Assembly (NCBI GenBank): GCA_038874185.1
Contig: JAVZCX010000006.1
Coordinates: 1-35,334, forward strand
Length of the DNA: 35,334 nucleotides
Source of the DNA: DTQF01 sp038874185
Lineage (GTDB): Archaea > Micrarchaeota > Micrarchaeia > CABMEP01
Direction: 5' to 3'
How positions within the stretch are numbered: position 1 is the stretch's first letter; the number at the start of each line of letters is the position of its first letter. The notes under the pieces are model-generated. The model was not told where the DNA came from. It did no database searches and saw only the letters and a program-made list of their open reading frames with translations. This document shows, one piece after another, positions 17,996-26,592 of the stretch. The position numbers and the translations under genes are program-made.

Positions 17996-18556
17996 TTAAT
18001 CTTTTACTTCTAGTTTTGACAAAAATTCAATAATTTTCTTCCAGTGACTACCTTTCCAGTATATCTGATGACAATTTTTACAAATCCAAAATAGATTGTG
18101 GGATGATAAGACCTTATCAATGTCCTCTCTTTCATTTTTTACTACCTTCTTTTTATATAAATCATTCAATTCTTCTTTTGTTATCTCAAAAAGAATCGAA
18201 CCGCATTTTGAACATCTTACTGATGATTCAATCTTTTCTTCCATATTTCCTCCAACTATCGGATTAGCGATGTATTTGTTTTTAATTAAAAATTCAAGTT
18301 GTGCTTTTACGGAATTAAATTCTGAAGGAATATAGATTATGCTTGTCTTTGTTTTCCTTTCTGAAAGAGATCTGTCCATCGTTATCAATGTTCTATTTTC
18401 CTTCTCTGCGATATCTAATAAATCTTCATCGCTTATTTCGTTCTCTTTTGGAATCTTGCAGTCATACCCAAGTATTCTCAACCATCTTCCTAGTTTTATT
18501 AGCATTATGTCAACTAGAAACTTCTTTCCTGCAGTATCAAGATGCTCTTTTTTCAT
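17996..18556 (-). CDS. Mut7-C / PIN-like RNase domain protein with zinc ribbon
   Basis: A 186-residue protein of the Mut7-C (COG1656, formerly DUF82) family, in which a PIN-fold nuclease domain precedes a zinc ribbon. The N-terminal F-L-V-D16-I-M-L-I-K-L-G-R-W-L-R-I-L-G-Y motif and T-M-D61-R-S-L supply predicted metal-binding acidic residues. The ribbon has two Cys pairs, C115-S-K-C118 and C159-K-N-C162, followed by a W-K-G-S-H-W-K-K segment typical of the family. It is predicted to cleave RNA; the biological target is unknown. No ribosome binding site precedes the ATG; a TATA-like element ends 22 nt upstream. It diverges from the Rad50-like gene, sharing a 93-bp promoter region. Confidence 0.85.
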   Translation of the reverse strand: MKKEHLDTAGKKFLVDIMLIKLGRWLRILGYDCKIPKENEISDEDLLDIAEKENRTLITMDRSLSERKTKTSIIYIPSEFNSVKAQLEFLIKNKYIANPIVGGNMEEKIESSVRCSKCGSILFEITKEELNDLYKKKVVKNEREDIDKVLSSHNLFWICKNCHQIYWKGSHWKKIIEFLSKLEVKD

Positions 18557-18578
18557 AATGGAATCTTAGTGTAGAACA

Positions 18579-18587
18579 CTTTTAATA
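18579..18587 (-). promoter_or_regulatory. TATA-like box of the Mut7-C gene
   Basis: TATTAAAAG on the minus strand ends 22 nt before the ATG at 18556, without a ribosome binding site between, consistent with a leaderless mRNA. Confidence 0.45.
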
Positions 18588-18617
18588 CTTATTTCATAAA
18601 ATAGATACTTAGACAAG

Positions 18618-18626
18618 AATATTTAT
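18618..18626 (+). promoter_or_regulatory. TATA-like box of the Rad50-like gene
   Basis: AATATTTAT ends 23 nt before the ATG at 18650. Only a weak GTGAG lies near the start, so a leaderless or very short leader is likely. Confidence 0.4.
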
Positions 18627-18649
18627 CCATCATTACCGCAAGTGAGCAA

Positions 18650-20986
18650 ATGATAAAAAGCATAACGTTAAAAAACTGGAGATCACATTCAGCAAGCACT
18701 ATCAATTTCTCTAGCGGAACAAATATAATAGTAGGAAGAATGGGTGGTGGGAAAAGCAGTATTATTGATGGTGTTTGCTTTGCTTTGTTTGGCACCACTC
18801 CCGCAGTACAACACAGAAGACTGAAGATAACTGATTTCATTAAAAACAGGCCAAGAGAAGAAAATGAAGCAGAAGTCACTTTGATATTTGAACATAAAGG
18901 AGAGGAATACAAAGTCATAAGAAGAATAAAGAAAAAAGGTGGAAGCGAAGCTGAAATATTTAAAGGCACGACCAGAATCGAGGGGCCTCAATCAGAAAGA
19001 GTATCTGATTATATATCTCATCTTCTTGAAATAGACTATGAACTATTCACAAGAGCAATTTATTCTGAACAAAATAGAATCGACTATTTCTTAACTTTAG
19101 GAAGGGGGGAAAGAAAAAGACAAATAGATGAATTGATAGGAATTGACAAGTTTGAAATTGCAAGAAAAAATATAACAACAGTTATCTCAAGGCTAAAAAA
19201 TATGAAAAGCGACAAAGAGACATTCATAAGAAATATAGATGCGTCAAAAATCAATCAGGAGATTGAAAAACTAGAGATAGAAAACGCTGAAAACAAAAAG
19301 GAAAAAGAAAGATACAATATAGAATTTCAGAATCAAATGAAGCTAAAAAATGAAAAGGAAAAAATAGTGAATGAACTCAAAGCGCAAATGGAAAAATTCA
19401 GGAAACTTCAAAATGAAATCACTGGGCTAAGACATAATAAGGAATTGCTGGAAAAGGAAATTTCTTCTTCTGAAATAAAAGAGAGTTTAAAAGAGATTGA
19501 GATTATTCTAAGTAGTAAGAAAAATGAAAAAGAAAAGATGGAAAAGGAAAAGATGGGAATAGAATCAGAGAACAGAGAAGTAACTAAACAGCATGCATTT
19601 TTGAAATCTGAGATACTCAATATAGATAAGAAGAAAAGTATAAAAGCAGATTTAAAAAACAAATTGAATTTGTATTTGAAAAATGAAAGCATTGAAAACT
19701 TAAAGGTTAGATTATCAAAGGATGAAGAAACTTTGAACAAGCTGAAAGAAAAACAATCCAACTTGAAGGCAGAAATTGCAGAGGTTGAAAAATCAATTAG
19801 CGAATTAAAAACTGCTGGTGCTCATTGTCCTGTTTGCGACTCCGAATTGAATGACAAGCATAAAGAAGAGCTTATAAACAAAAAGGAAGTAATGAAGAAA
19901 AGCATGCAAGATGAGATCTCGAAGGTTGAAAAAGAAATAAATGAACTGACAAAGCAAAAAGAATCTTTACGAATAAATGTAGAATCTGCAGAGAAAATGA
20001 TCTCATTATTATCAGAGTACGAAGGAGTTGAAGAAAAGGAAATAGAGTACAGAAATAAAATTTCTCAGATGGAAAAAGAAATCGAATCTGTAAATGAAAA
20101 AAGAAAATCAGTGGAAGAAAAATTGAAAGCAATAAACAATGAATACCTGGAAATAACAAAGAAATACGAGAGGATTAAGGAACTAGAAAATAAAAAACAG
20201 AAATTAAATACTATAATACAGAGTCTTGCTGATAGAGAAAAAGAGATTTCAAACGTAAAATTTAGTGAAGAGATTTGGGAGAAAGAGAATAAAGAACTAA
20301 CTGAATTAAGTATAAAATGTGCGGAAATAAAATCAAAAATAGATCAAGGAAGTGAGAAAGAAAAATACCTAATAAAAATGCTGGAAGAGAAGAAGAAACG
20401 AATGGAAGAGATAAAAGAATACACCAAGGAAATTCAATTGTACACTGAACTGATATCTGAATTGCAGACGTTCTCAACTGCTATTGTTGAGACACAACAT
20501 GATCTAAGAGAGGAATTAATTGAGTCGATAAATGAAGCGCTTGCAACCATCTGGAAGAAAGTATATCCTTATTCTGACTATGAATTGATAAAACTCATAC
20601 CTTCTGAGAATGACTATGAATTGATGTTCAAGTATAATAATGATTACATAAGCGTGGACGGAATAGGGTCAGGTGGAGAAAGAGCGCTCGCATGCTTGGC
20701 ATTAAGAATCGCATTTGCTATGGTGCTTACACCCAATCTTAGCTGGCTAATACTTGATGAACCTACCCACAATCTTGATGAGGAAGCAGTAAGCACTTTG
20801 GCAGAGACATTAAGAGACCATATACCGCAAATAGTTGAACAGACATTTGTAATAACGCATGACGAGCTTATGAAGGAAGCTGCAAGTGGAAAACTTGTAA
20901 GAGTAATGAGGCATCCAGAAATGAATGAAACAAGCATGGTTGAAGAGCTTGAAGAAATCACTGTATCCACCCCGTCCTTAGGATAA
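18650..20986 (+). CDS. rad50: Rad50-like SMC-family ATPase with zinc hook
   Basis: A 778-residue DNA double-strand-break repair ATPase. The N-terminal Walker A (G-R-M-G-G-G-K-S-S) and the C-terminal signature (G-S-G-G-E-R-A-L-A-C) with Walker B (W-L-I-L-D-E-P-T-H-N-L-D) would come together in the ATPase head. Long Lys/Glu-rich coiled coils (about residues 180-620) are interrupted mid-protein by the zinc hook C393-P-V-C396, through which two Rad50 molecules dimerise. Rad50 normally works with the nuclease Mre11, often encoded next to it; no Mre11 gene lies in this window. The Walker A has Met where Asn is common. It is followed 51 bp downstream by enolase. Archaeal SMC-like relatives with hooks are an alternative identity, but length and hook position fit Rad50. 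Confidence 0.88.
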   Translation: MIKSITLKNWRSHSASTINFSSGTNIIVGRMGGGKSSIIDGVCFALFGTTPAVQHRRLKITDFIKNRPREENEAEVTLIFEHKGEEYKVIRRIKKKGGSEAEIFKGTTRIEGPQSERVSDYISHLLEIDYELFTRAIYSEQNRIDYFLTLGRGERKRQIDELIGIDKFEIARKNITTVISRLKNMKSDKETFIRNIDASKINQEIEKLEIENAENKKEKERYNIEFQNQMKLKNEKEKIVNELKAQMEKFRKLQNEITGLRHNKELLEKEISSSEIKESLKEIEIILSSKKNEKEKMEKEKMGIESENREVTKQHAFLKSEILNIDKKKSIKADLKNKLNLYLKNESIENLKVRLSKDEETLNKLKEKQSNLKAEIAEVEKSISELKTAGAHCPVCDSELNDKHKEELINKKEVMKKSMQDEISKVEKEINELTKQKESLRINVESAEKMISLLSEYEGVEEKEIEYRNKISQMEKEIESVNEKRKSVEEKLKAINNEYLEITKKYERIKELENKKQKLNTIIQSLADREKEISNVKFSEEIWEKENKELTELSIKCAEIKSKIDQGSEKEKYLIKMLEEKKKRMEEIKEYTKEIQLYTELISELQTFSTAIVETQHDLREELIESINEALATIWKKVYPYSDYELIKLIPSENDYELMFKYNNDYISVDGIGSGGERALACLALRIAFAMVLTPNLSWLILDEPTHNLDEEAVSTLAETLRDHIPQIVEQTFVITHDELMKEAASGKLVRVMRHPEMNETSMVEELEEITVSTPSLG

Positions 20987-21037
20987 AACTGGTGTTTATT
21001 TCATTTACTTATTAAAAAGAATGAAAAGGTTGATCTT

Positions 21038-22318
21038 ATGAAAACAGGATCTGAAACAGATAAAGAATATAGTATAATAGATATGAAGGCTAGAGAGATA
21101 TTAGATTCAAGAGGAAATCCCACTATAGAGGTAGATGTATTCACTAAATCAGGATGTGGAAGAGGGGTTGCTCCTTCTGGGGCTTCAACAGGTAAAAATG
21201 AAGCATTAGAGCTTAGAGATAATGATAAAAGATTTCTTGGTAAAGGAGTCAGAAAAGCGATCAAGAAAGTTGCAGAGATTAAGAAAAGACTTAAGGGAAT
21301 GGATGTACGTGAACAAAATAAGATTGATAAGATTCTTATCGAAATGGGAGGAGAACAGAAATCTAAAGTTGGGGGTAACACCACAACAGCGATTTCCTTA
21401 GCTGTTTGTTCTGCAGCGGCAAATACATTTGGAATTCCAATCTACAGATATCTAAATCCAGATGCAAGAATAATGCCTGTGCCAATGATGAATATAATAA
21501 ATGGAGGAAAGCATGCTGGAAGCGGGCTTGCAATTCAGGAATTTATGATCGTACCAAAGAAGTTTGATTCCTTTTCAGAAGCGCTAAGAGCTGGAGTAGA
21601 GGTTTATCATATATTAGGAAATCTTATAGTCAAAAAATACGGGCAAAGTGGAAGGAATGTGGGTGATGAAGGCGGATATGCTCCACAGATAAGAACAACT
21701 GAGGAAGCGTTAGATTTCCTTATGAAGGCTATAGAGGAGGCAGGATATCAAAAGAAGATATTTATTGCATTGGACGCTGCAGCTTCATCTTTCCATGAGC
21801 TTGGATACTATAGAATAGATGGAAAAACAATCTCTGGAATAGAATTGATGAGAAAATATCAGGAATTGATAAAAAGATATCCAATCATCTCTATAGAAGA
21901 TCCATTTGACGAAGGAGAATGGGAGCTCTTAAGCAGATTCACCAGAGAGAGCGGAAAGGATGTTCAAATAGTTGGTGATGATTGTTTTGTATCTAATATT
22001 AACCTACTAAGGAAAGGTATAAACGCAAAGGCTGCGAATGCGCTTCTTCTTAAAGTAAATCAGATAGGCACACTTACAGAGGCTATGAACGCTGCAAGGA
22101 TAGCAATGAATAGTGATTATGGAGTAGTTGTAAGCCATAGAAGTGGTGAAACTGAAGATACGTTCATAGCAGATCTTACTGTTGCACTAGGGTGTGGGCA
22201 GATAAAAACTGGTGCACCAGCCAGGGGAGAAAGAACTGCAAAATATAATAGACTTTTAAGAATAGAAGAGGAATTAAAGGAAGGAAAGAAACGAGTCGTT
22301 TTTGGATTGAAAAAATAA
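21038..22318 (+). CDS. eno: Enolase (phosphopyruvate hydratase)
   Basis: The enzyme converts 2-phosphoglycerate to phosphoenolpyruvate. The conserved blocks are all present: A-R-E-I-L-D-S-R-G-N-P-T at the N-terminus, S-G-A-S-T-G, G-N-V-G-D-E211-G-G-Y-A-P with the catalytic Glu, S-I-E-D-P-F-D-E metal ligands, L-L-L-K339-V-N-Q-I-G-T with the catalytic Lys, and V-V-S-H-R-S-G-E-T-E-D. The 426-residue length is normal. There is a short N-terminal extension of about 10 residues before the usual start of homology. GGTTGATC precedes the ATG, fitting the local ribosome-binding pattern. It may share a transcript with the Rad50-like gene 51 bp upstream or use its own weak promoter in that gap. Confidence 0.97.
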   Translation: MKTGSETDKEYSIIDMKAREILDSRGNPTIEVDVFTKSGCGRGVAPSGASTGKNEALELRDNDKRFLGKGVRKAIKKVAEIKKRLKGMDVREQNKIDKILIEMGGEQKSKVGGNTTTAISLAVCSAAANTFGIPIYRYLNPDARIMPVPMMNIINGGKHAGSGLAIQEFMIVPKKFDSFSEALRAGVEVYHILGNLIVKKYGQSGRNVGDEGGYAPQIRTTEEALDFLMKAIEEAGYQKKIFIALDAAASSFHELGYYRIDGKTISGIELMRKYQELIKRYPIISIEDPFDEGEWELLSRFTRESGKDVQIVGDDCFVSNINLLRKGINAKAANALLLKVNQIGTLTEAMNAARIAMNSDYGVVVSHRSGETEDTFIADLTVALGCGQIKTGAPARGERTAKYNRLLRIEEELKEGKKRVVFGLKK

Positions 22319-22371
22319 ATAAAATAAATAAATGAACAATGATTTAAAAGAATAATGAAATCAAAATAAAA

Positions 22372-22457
22372 TGGCGCCGGGGACGAGATTCGAACTCGCA
22401 ACCCGCAGAGCGGGACTAGCTCTCAAGGCTAGCGCCTTACCGTTCAGCCACCCCGGC
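22372..22457 (-). tRNA. tRNA-Ser (anticodon UGA)
   Basis: A 7-bp acceptor stem (GCCGGGG with CCCCGGC), a GC-rich D arm, and the anticodon stem CTAGC/GCTAG enclosing the loop CTTGAGA (anticodon TGA) are visible. The long variable arm CCCGC-TCT-GCGGG is typical of class II tRNA-Ser. The T arm has GTTCGAATC and the discriminator is G. Unlike the tRNA-Gly in this window, the 3' CCA appears to be encoded (22372-22374). No intron is seen. Confidence 0.96.
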
Positions 22458-22591
22458 ATTTAGAGGATTGATAGATATATTTGTCACTAAAAGAATTTAA
22501 ACCTAATTTTGAACGACTGAATATACATAATAATATCTATATCAAATATGAAAATAAAAAACGAATATAAAACAACGTAAAATATAAAACA

Positions 22592-22635
22592 AATAAAAAA
22601 AAGAAATGGGAATTAGCTAAGTAGCTTAGCTAATT
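22592..22635 (-). terminator. Hairpin plus U-tract at the end of the aEF1A-rpsJ operon
   Basis: AATTAGCTAAG (22611-22621) and CTTAGCTAATT (22625-22635) form a perfect 11-bp stem with a 3-nt loop. In the minus-strand transcript it is followed within about 10 nt by a run of eight U (22595-22602). The rpsJ stop codon lies inside the stem. It acts most plausibly as a terminator or 3'-end protecting hairpin. Confidence 0.7.
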
Positions 22636-22931
22636 GTTATCTCTATCTTTACAGTGTCAGGCACCTTTACCCTCATGATCTGGCGGAGAGTTCTTTCATC
22701 TCCCCCTATTTCGATAAGTCTCTTGTAGAGCCTCATCTGCCATCTTTCATAGGTGTCTGAACCATCACCACAAGGAGTCTTTCTTGTTGCTACGAAAAGC
22801 TTCTTGGTTGGGAGTGGGATTGGACCACTGGTAGGAACACCCGCACTCTTTGCTATCTCAACTATTTGCTTAGAGACTTCATCGAGTTCTTTCGGGTCCC
22901 TTCCAATAAGCTTTATTCTTGCCTTTCCCAT
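22626..22931 (-). CDS. rpsJ: Small ribosomal subunit protein uS10
   Basis: A head-domain protein of the small ribosomal subunit. The sequence has the archaeal uS10 pattern: M-G-K-A-R-I-K-L-I-G, then S-G-P-I-P-L-P-T-K, then R-K-T-P-C-G-D-G-S-D-T-Y-E-R-W-Q-M-R, and an acidic/hydrophobic C-terminus. An upstream GTG (22940) is in frame, but GTGAT there reads better as the ribosome binding site 4 nt before the ATG at 22931, which gives a 101-residue protein. It follows aEF1A by about 40 bp in the classic archaeal order and presumably shares its transcript. Confidence 0.97.
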   Translation of the reverse strand: MGKARIKLIGRDPKELDEVSKQIVEIAKSAGVPTSGPIPLPTKKLFVATRKTPCGDGSDTYERWQMRLYKRLIEIGGDERTLRQIMRVKVPDTVKIEITIS

Positions 22932-22970
22932 TCCAATCACATCTTGATTAAATCATTCTAATATCTCAGA

Positions 22971-24242
22971 TTATAGCTTCTTTGGAGCTATATCAAGAAT
23001 TACTCCTGCTGCAACTGTTGCACCCATGTCTCTGATTGCGAATCTTCCAAGTGGTGGGAATTCGCTGTACTTCTCAAGAGATACATTCTTTAATGGCTTG
23101 ACTTTAACTATTGCAACATCACCTGTCTTTATGAAGTCTGGGTTCTTTTGCAATGTCTGGCCTGTCTTTGGATCCTTCTTCTCTACAAGCTCAACGAATG
23201 TACCTGCGAATTGCGCAGTGTGAGCATGGAAGACTGGGGTGTAGTTGACAGCTATTGCAGTTGGGTGGTTTAATACCACAATCTGTGCAGTGAATGTATC
23301 AACCACTGTTGGTGGGTTTGAAACAGGTCCTGCAACATCTCCTCTGCTGATTTCTGTCTTGTCAACACCCTTTACGTTGAAACCAACGTTATCTCCAGGA
23401 ACTGCCTGTGGCAATTGCTGGTGGTGCATTTCGATTGACTTTACTTCTGCTACCTTGTTTGAAGGCATGAAGATGACCTTGTCTCCTGGCTTGAGAACTC
23501 CTGTTTCCACTCTTCCTACTGGAACTGTACCGAAACCAGTGATTGAGAATACTTCCTGAACTGGAAGTCTGAGTGGTTTGTCAGTGAGTCTCTTTGGTGG
23601 AACAAGCTTGTCAAATGCACCTACAAGATTGTCTCCTTGATACCATTCCATCTTTGTTGTTTTCTTTCCTACATTCTCTCCTTCATAAGCAGATATTGGG
23701 ATGAACTGCATTGCTTCTGGCTTGAATCCTATAGTCTGCAAGAATGTTTGAAGCTGTTTCTTAAGATCTTCGAATTTGACTCTGTCATAGCCGACTGCAT
23801 CCATCTTGTTGATTGCGACTATAAGTTGGTTGATACCGAGCACCTTTGCCAAGAATGCGTGTTCTCTTGTCTGTTGCTGGATTCCATCCTTTGCAGAACA
23901 AACAAGAACTGCTGCATCAGCTTGTGATGCTCCTGTAATCATGTTCTTAACGAAGTCCTTGTGTCCAGGTGCGTCAATAATTGTAAAGTGGTACTTTGGA
24001 GTCTGAAATTCCTTGTGTGCAATGTCGATTGTAACTCCTCTTTCTCTTTCTTCCTTTAATCTATCCATTGCGAATGCAAATTCGAATGTTGCCTTTCCTA
24101 CCTTTGCTGCTTCATCCTTAAGCTTCTTTAGTTCCTGCTCAGAGAGAGCTCCTGTATCATATAGGACTCTACCTACTGTTGTTGACTTACCATGGTCAAC
24201 GTGTCCTATAAAGATCAAATTCATGTGTTCTTTTGCTGCCAT
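22971..24242 (-). CDS. tuf: Translation elongation factor 1-alpha (aEF1A)
   Basis: A GTPase that delivers aminoacyl-tRNA to the ribosome. The GTP-binding motifs are present: G13-H-V-D-H-G-K-S20 (G1), D-A-P-G-H (G3) and N-K-M-D (G4), followed by the two beta-barrel domains. The E-R-E-R-G-V-T-I-D segment of the effector region is intact. The length of 423 residues is typical of archaea. AGGAGG precedes the ATG by 8 nt, the strongest ribosome binding site in the window, as expected for a very abundant protein. Codons look optimised compared with the surface-protein genes, for example regular AAG and GGT use. rpsJ follows downstream. Confidence 0.98.
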   Translation of the reverse strand: MAAKEHMNLIFIGHVDHGKSTTVGRVLYDTGALSEQELKKLKDEAAKVGKATFEFAFAMDRLKEERERGVTIDIAHKEFQTPKYHFTIIDAPGHKDFVKNMITGASQADAAVLVCSAKDGIQQQTREHAFLAKVLGINQLIVAINKMDAVGYDRVKFEDLKKQLQTFLQTIGFKPEAMQFIPISAYEGENVGKKTTKMEWYQGDNLVGAFDKLVPPKRLTDKPLRLPVQEVFSITGFGTVPVGRVETGVLKPGDKVIFMPSNKVAEVKSIEMHHQQLPQAVPGDNVGFNVKGVDKTEISRGDVAGPVSNPPTVVDTFTAQIVVLNHPTAIAVNYTPVFHAHTAQFAGTFVELVEKKDPKTGQTLQKNPDFIKTGDVAIVKVKPLKNVSLEKYSEFPPLGRFAIRDMGATVAAGVILDIAPKKL

Positions 24243-24362
24243 AACATATCCCTCCTAATAAACATTTTATTTACAAAACCTTAAACCATAACCACATATA
24301 GATGATGAAGGCTATAGTAAAAGCTGCTCCAGAAAAAGAGCTGTATATATTATTGTATTAAA

Positions 24363-24372
24363 CTTTATAAAG
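24363..24372 (-). promoter_or_regulatory. Candidate promoter of the aEF1A-rpsJ operon
   Basis: CTTTATAAAG, preceded on the minus strand by AAG, resembles a BRE plus TATA box 120 nt before the aEF1A ATG. A second TATA-like stretch (ATAATATATAC) lies around 24345-24355. Either would give an unusually long leader of about 80-95 nt. The 175-bp gap to the pilin operon contains nothing else I recognise. Confidence 0.35.
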
Positions 24373-24417
24373 CTTATTATATTAAAAGATGGAGTGAGAA
24401 ATGTAAAAATCAAAGAT

Positions 24418-25266
24418 TTATCTTATTCTAATATAATCTGAATAAAATGAATTCATTGCAGTCACATTTAGAAATATGTTGTAATATCCGTCTATATCAT
24501 ATTTATTATTTTTTGATACGTTAAGAGTTAGATAAGATATAGAGTTAGTTGAGTACTGTCTTAAATAAAATGAATTTGACTTTCCACTTATATTACCTAT
24601 AGTAATCGTTATATTTTGACCTGCCGAAGGTGCATTTATTCTCCATGTGTTTAAAACTGTTCCGTCTACATATACATCTTCTATCCCTGTTTGCCCAGTT
24701 TGATTATTTGTAGAGATTATTTTAACATGTAAACTTCCGCTAGAAACAGAAACAGGTAGTGTATTTTTATTTTGTGTACCTACAATTTTTATTTCATATC
24801 CAGTGATATCTAAATTGGACCCTGTTTCATTGTATATTTTGATTTCTTTATTATTTGCATCTGTTTCATTTGTAATATAAACCATTCCGTTATCAAATGA
24901 TATATTTAGAACACTTGAAGGAGAGGGTGGAATGAAGGATATATTCATTCCAGTAAGATTTGAAAATTCATTTAATCTTGATTGCTCGTTTGAAAGAAAC
25001 GATGACTTGACATAGCTATAGTTTTCAAATATTGTAACTATAGATGAGTTTGAAGCTTGATTGACAGAAAGGATTTTTTTCACATCCATAAGAACGTCAT
25101 CAACTACGAATCCTGTTTTATCTAAAAATATCTGATTCCTTAATATTGAATATTGTGAATACCTATAGTTTAGTATTTGAATTGCAAGAATAGATAGAAT
25201 AAGAAGTATGGTTACTACTGCAAGTGATATTACATATCCTCTTTTGTATTTTTTCTTTGAATGCAT
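24418..25266 (-). CDS. Pilin-like / PilX-like surface protein, last gene of the pilus operon
   Basis: After a basic leader (S-K-K-K-Y-K-R-G) comes a hydrophobic helix Y-V-I-S-L-A-V-V-T-I-L-L-I-L-S, the layout of a class III (type IV pilin) signal peptide. There is no Glu at position +5, a feature of some minor pilins; the R-G plus hydrophobic pattern also recalls PilX N-termini. The remaining ~240 residues are beta-rich and full of N-x-S/T sequons, so probably exported and glycosylated. An in-frame GTG at 25275 is possible, but GGTAATC just before the ATG at 25266 favours the latter. It begins 16 bp after the stop of the preceding pilin-like gene and is the operon's last gene. The exact role (minor pilin or tip component) is inferred. 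Confidence 0.75.
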   Translation of the reverse strand: MHSKKKYKRGYVISLAVVTILLILSILAIQILNYRYSQYSILRNQIFLDKTGFVVDDVLMDVKKILSVNQASNSSIVTIFENYSYVKSSFLSNEQSRLNEFSNLTGMNISFIPPSPSSVLNISFDNGMVYITNETDANNKEIKIYNETGSNLDITGYEIKIVGTQNKNTLPVSVSSGSLHVKIISTNNQTGQTGIEDVYVDGTVLNTWRINAPSAGQNITITIGNISGKSNSFYLRQYSTNSISYLTLNVSKNNKYDIDGYYNIFLNVTAMNSFYSDYIRIR

Positions 25267-25282
25267 GATTACCACTTTTTAA

Positions 25283-25678
25283 TTATTTTCTCCATATTGC
25301 CAATTTTGCTGTTTTGAATTGATTCCCATCTATAAATGTTCTCCATGCTATCTTTTCATTTACATCTGAAGGATCACAGCCTGTTTTATAGTAAGTTGAA
25401 ATAAGCGTTCCTCCCACTCCATTATATATCTCTAATCTCATGCACAAAGAACCGCTTGTCTGCTGAAAAACATATGATGGATTAGAGAAGTTTGTATATT
25501 CCAAAACCGTAAGTATGTCATATCCTTGCTTGTAGATGAATGCATCATATAAAGAAGGTCCCTTCTGAAGATATGAAAATATTATTGTTGAAAATAATAA
25601 CAATGCCATTAAACCAAACATTGCATCAAGCATTGCTACAAATCCTTTTTTTGTATTTTTTTTATTTGAATCCTTCAT
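25283..25678 (-). CDS. Small pilin-like protein (131 aa)
   Basis: A basic leader N-T-K-K-G is followed by the hydrophobic helix F-V-A-M-L-D-A-M-F-G-L-M-A-L-L-L-F, a class III signal-like arrangement with Asp rather than Glu near position +5/+6. The mature part is only about 90 residues and contains two Cys (C-M-R-L and T-G-C-D) that could form a disulfide. The start lies 4 bp after the stop of the upstream pilin-like gene (TGATGAGATG), so translation is probably coupled. Likely a minor pilin or pseudopilin; I know of no specific family name. Confidence 0.72.
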   Translation of the reverse strand: MKDSNKKNTKKGFVAMLDAMFGLMALLLFSTIIFSYLQKGPSLYDAFIYKQGYDILTVLEYTNFSNPSYVFQQTSGSLCMRLEIYNGVGGTLISTYYKTGCDPSDVNEKIAWRTFIDGNQFKTAKLAIWRK

Positions 25679-25682
25679 CTCA

Positions 25683-26165
25683 TCATCCCAATGAGTACCT
25701 TACCCTTAACATGCATGGTGTTCCGTTCGTAAATACACAAAGTCTTTCAATTTGGTTTATAGTCTTGTTTGCAGACACGTTTCCTTTTTGGAAATAAATA
25801 TTGCCATTTATCAGTATTTCTATTGAAACGTTATAAATATCAAGATGCATTAACGTAGAAAGGTTTTCATTAGACAAAGAATTTAGTGATTCGAGTTTAA
25901 TAGGGTCTATTACATTCATTCCATTTGAAATCCCTAAAACTGTAAGATTACCGTTTTCCTCCCAATCTGGAGAAAAACCTCTTGTTTTGATTAAGACATC
26001 TGAACTGCTCCACGTCATGATATAATACTTATTCTCATCTAAGTTTAATTTAATTAAAGTTGTATAAATTGAAAATAAAGTATACATTATAATAAGCGAA
26101 ATAATTACAAAAAATATTATTTCTATGCTGTAACTCTGCCCTTTTTTGAATCTTTTTCTTTCCAT
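25683..26165 (-). CDS. Pilin-like protein with class III signal
   Basis: M-E-R-K-R-F-K-K-G-Q-S-Y-S-I-E-I-I-F-F-V-I shows a basic leader, the K-K-G-Q cleavage region, and S/E spacing resembling the archaeal Q-x-S-x-E type IV pilin motif, followed by a hydrophobic helix. An upstream in-frame ATG at 26204 exists, but GTGATAAA directly before the ATG at 26165 marks the real start, giving 160 residues. The mature part contains sequons and two Cys (L-C-V-F-T and P-C-M-L). It lies between two other pilin-like genes; the preceding stop is 35 bp upstream. Confidence 0.75.
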   Translation of the reverse strand: MERKRFKKGQSYSIEIIFFVIISLIIMYTLFSIYTTLIKLNLDENKYYIMTWSSSDVLIKTRGFSPDWEENGNLTVLGISNGMNVIDPIKLESLNSLSNENLSTLMHLDIYNVSIEILINGNIYFQKGNVSANKTINQIERLCVFTNGTPCMLRVRYSLG

Positions 26166-26200
26166 TTTATCACTAAATTTTTTTAAGTTACAATATTTGT

Positions 26201-26575
26201 TCAACTTAAATATATTGTTGAATTTATAAATTTGATATTTATAAGAGTTGAATTATCTTGAACTGTTGAATTTATCTGAATATGCGAAATCGGCCATGAC
26301 GCAGAAACGTTTGTTAATAGATTAGTAGCTATTATCGCTCCACTAATTGCATCAATTCGATAACCATATGTAATAACAACGTTTGCTTCTATCTGATTTG
26401 ATATTACGCTATTGACTGCGTTTCCTATTCTAGATGCAACAGATAAAGTTTCATCGTATTTTGAAAGATAATCTACTTGTCTTTGCATTTCAATTGAAAT
26501 TAACATAAAGATGGAAAAGATAGATATTATGATAATGAATAAAAGGAAAAATTCAACTGAAACTTGTGCCTTCAT
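26201..26575 (-). CDS. Type IV pilin with QxSxExxxL motif
   Basis: M-K-A-Q-V-S-V-E-F-F-L-L-F contains a perfect Q-x-S-x-E-x-x-x-L motif, the hallmark of archaeal pilins processed by EppA-like prepilin peptidases, with Ala instead of Gly at the -1 position. A hydrophobic assembly helix follows, then about 85 residues with several sequons. The leader is only three residues, shorter than usual. GAGGAAGG precedes the ATG. It starts 17 bp after the 964-residue protein gene and belongs to the same operon. It is one of the better candidates for a pilus-forming subunit here. Confidence 0.78.
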   Translation of the reverse strand: MKAQVSVEFFLLFIIIISIFSIFMLISIEMQRQVDYLSKYDETLSVASRIGNAVNSVISNQIEANVVITYGYRIDAISGAIIATNLLTNVSASWPISHIQINSTVQDNSTLINIKFINSTIYLS

Positions 26576-26592
26576 ATGCCTTCCTCTAAAAT

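Noticed and set aside
22313..22334. AAAT short tandem repeat after enolase
   Set aside because: It is short and ordinary for an AT-rich intergenic region, with no evidence of function.
24290..24345. Riboswitch or structured leader before aEF1A
   Set aside because: Only weak, 4-6-bp complementary stretches (such as GCTC/GAGC) could be found, not enough to support a structure.
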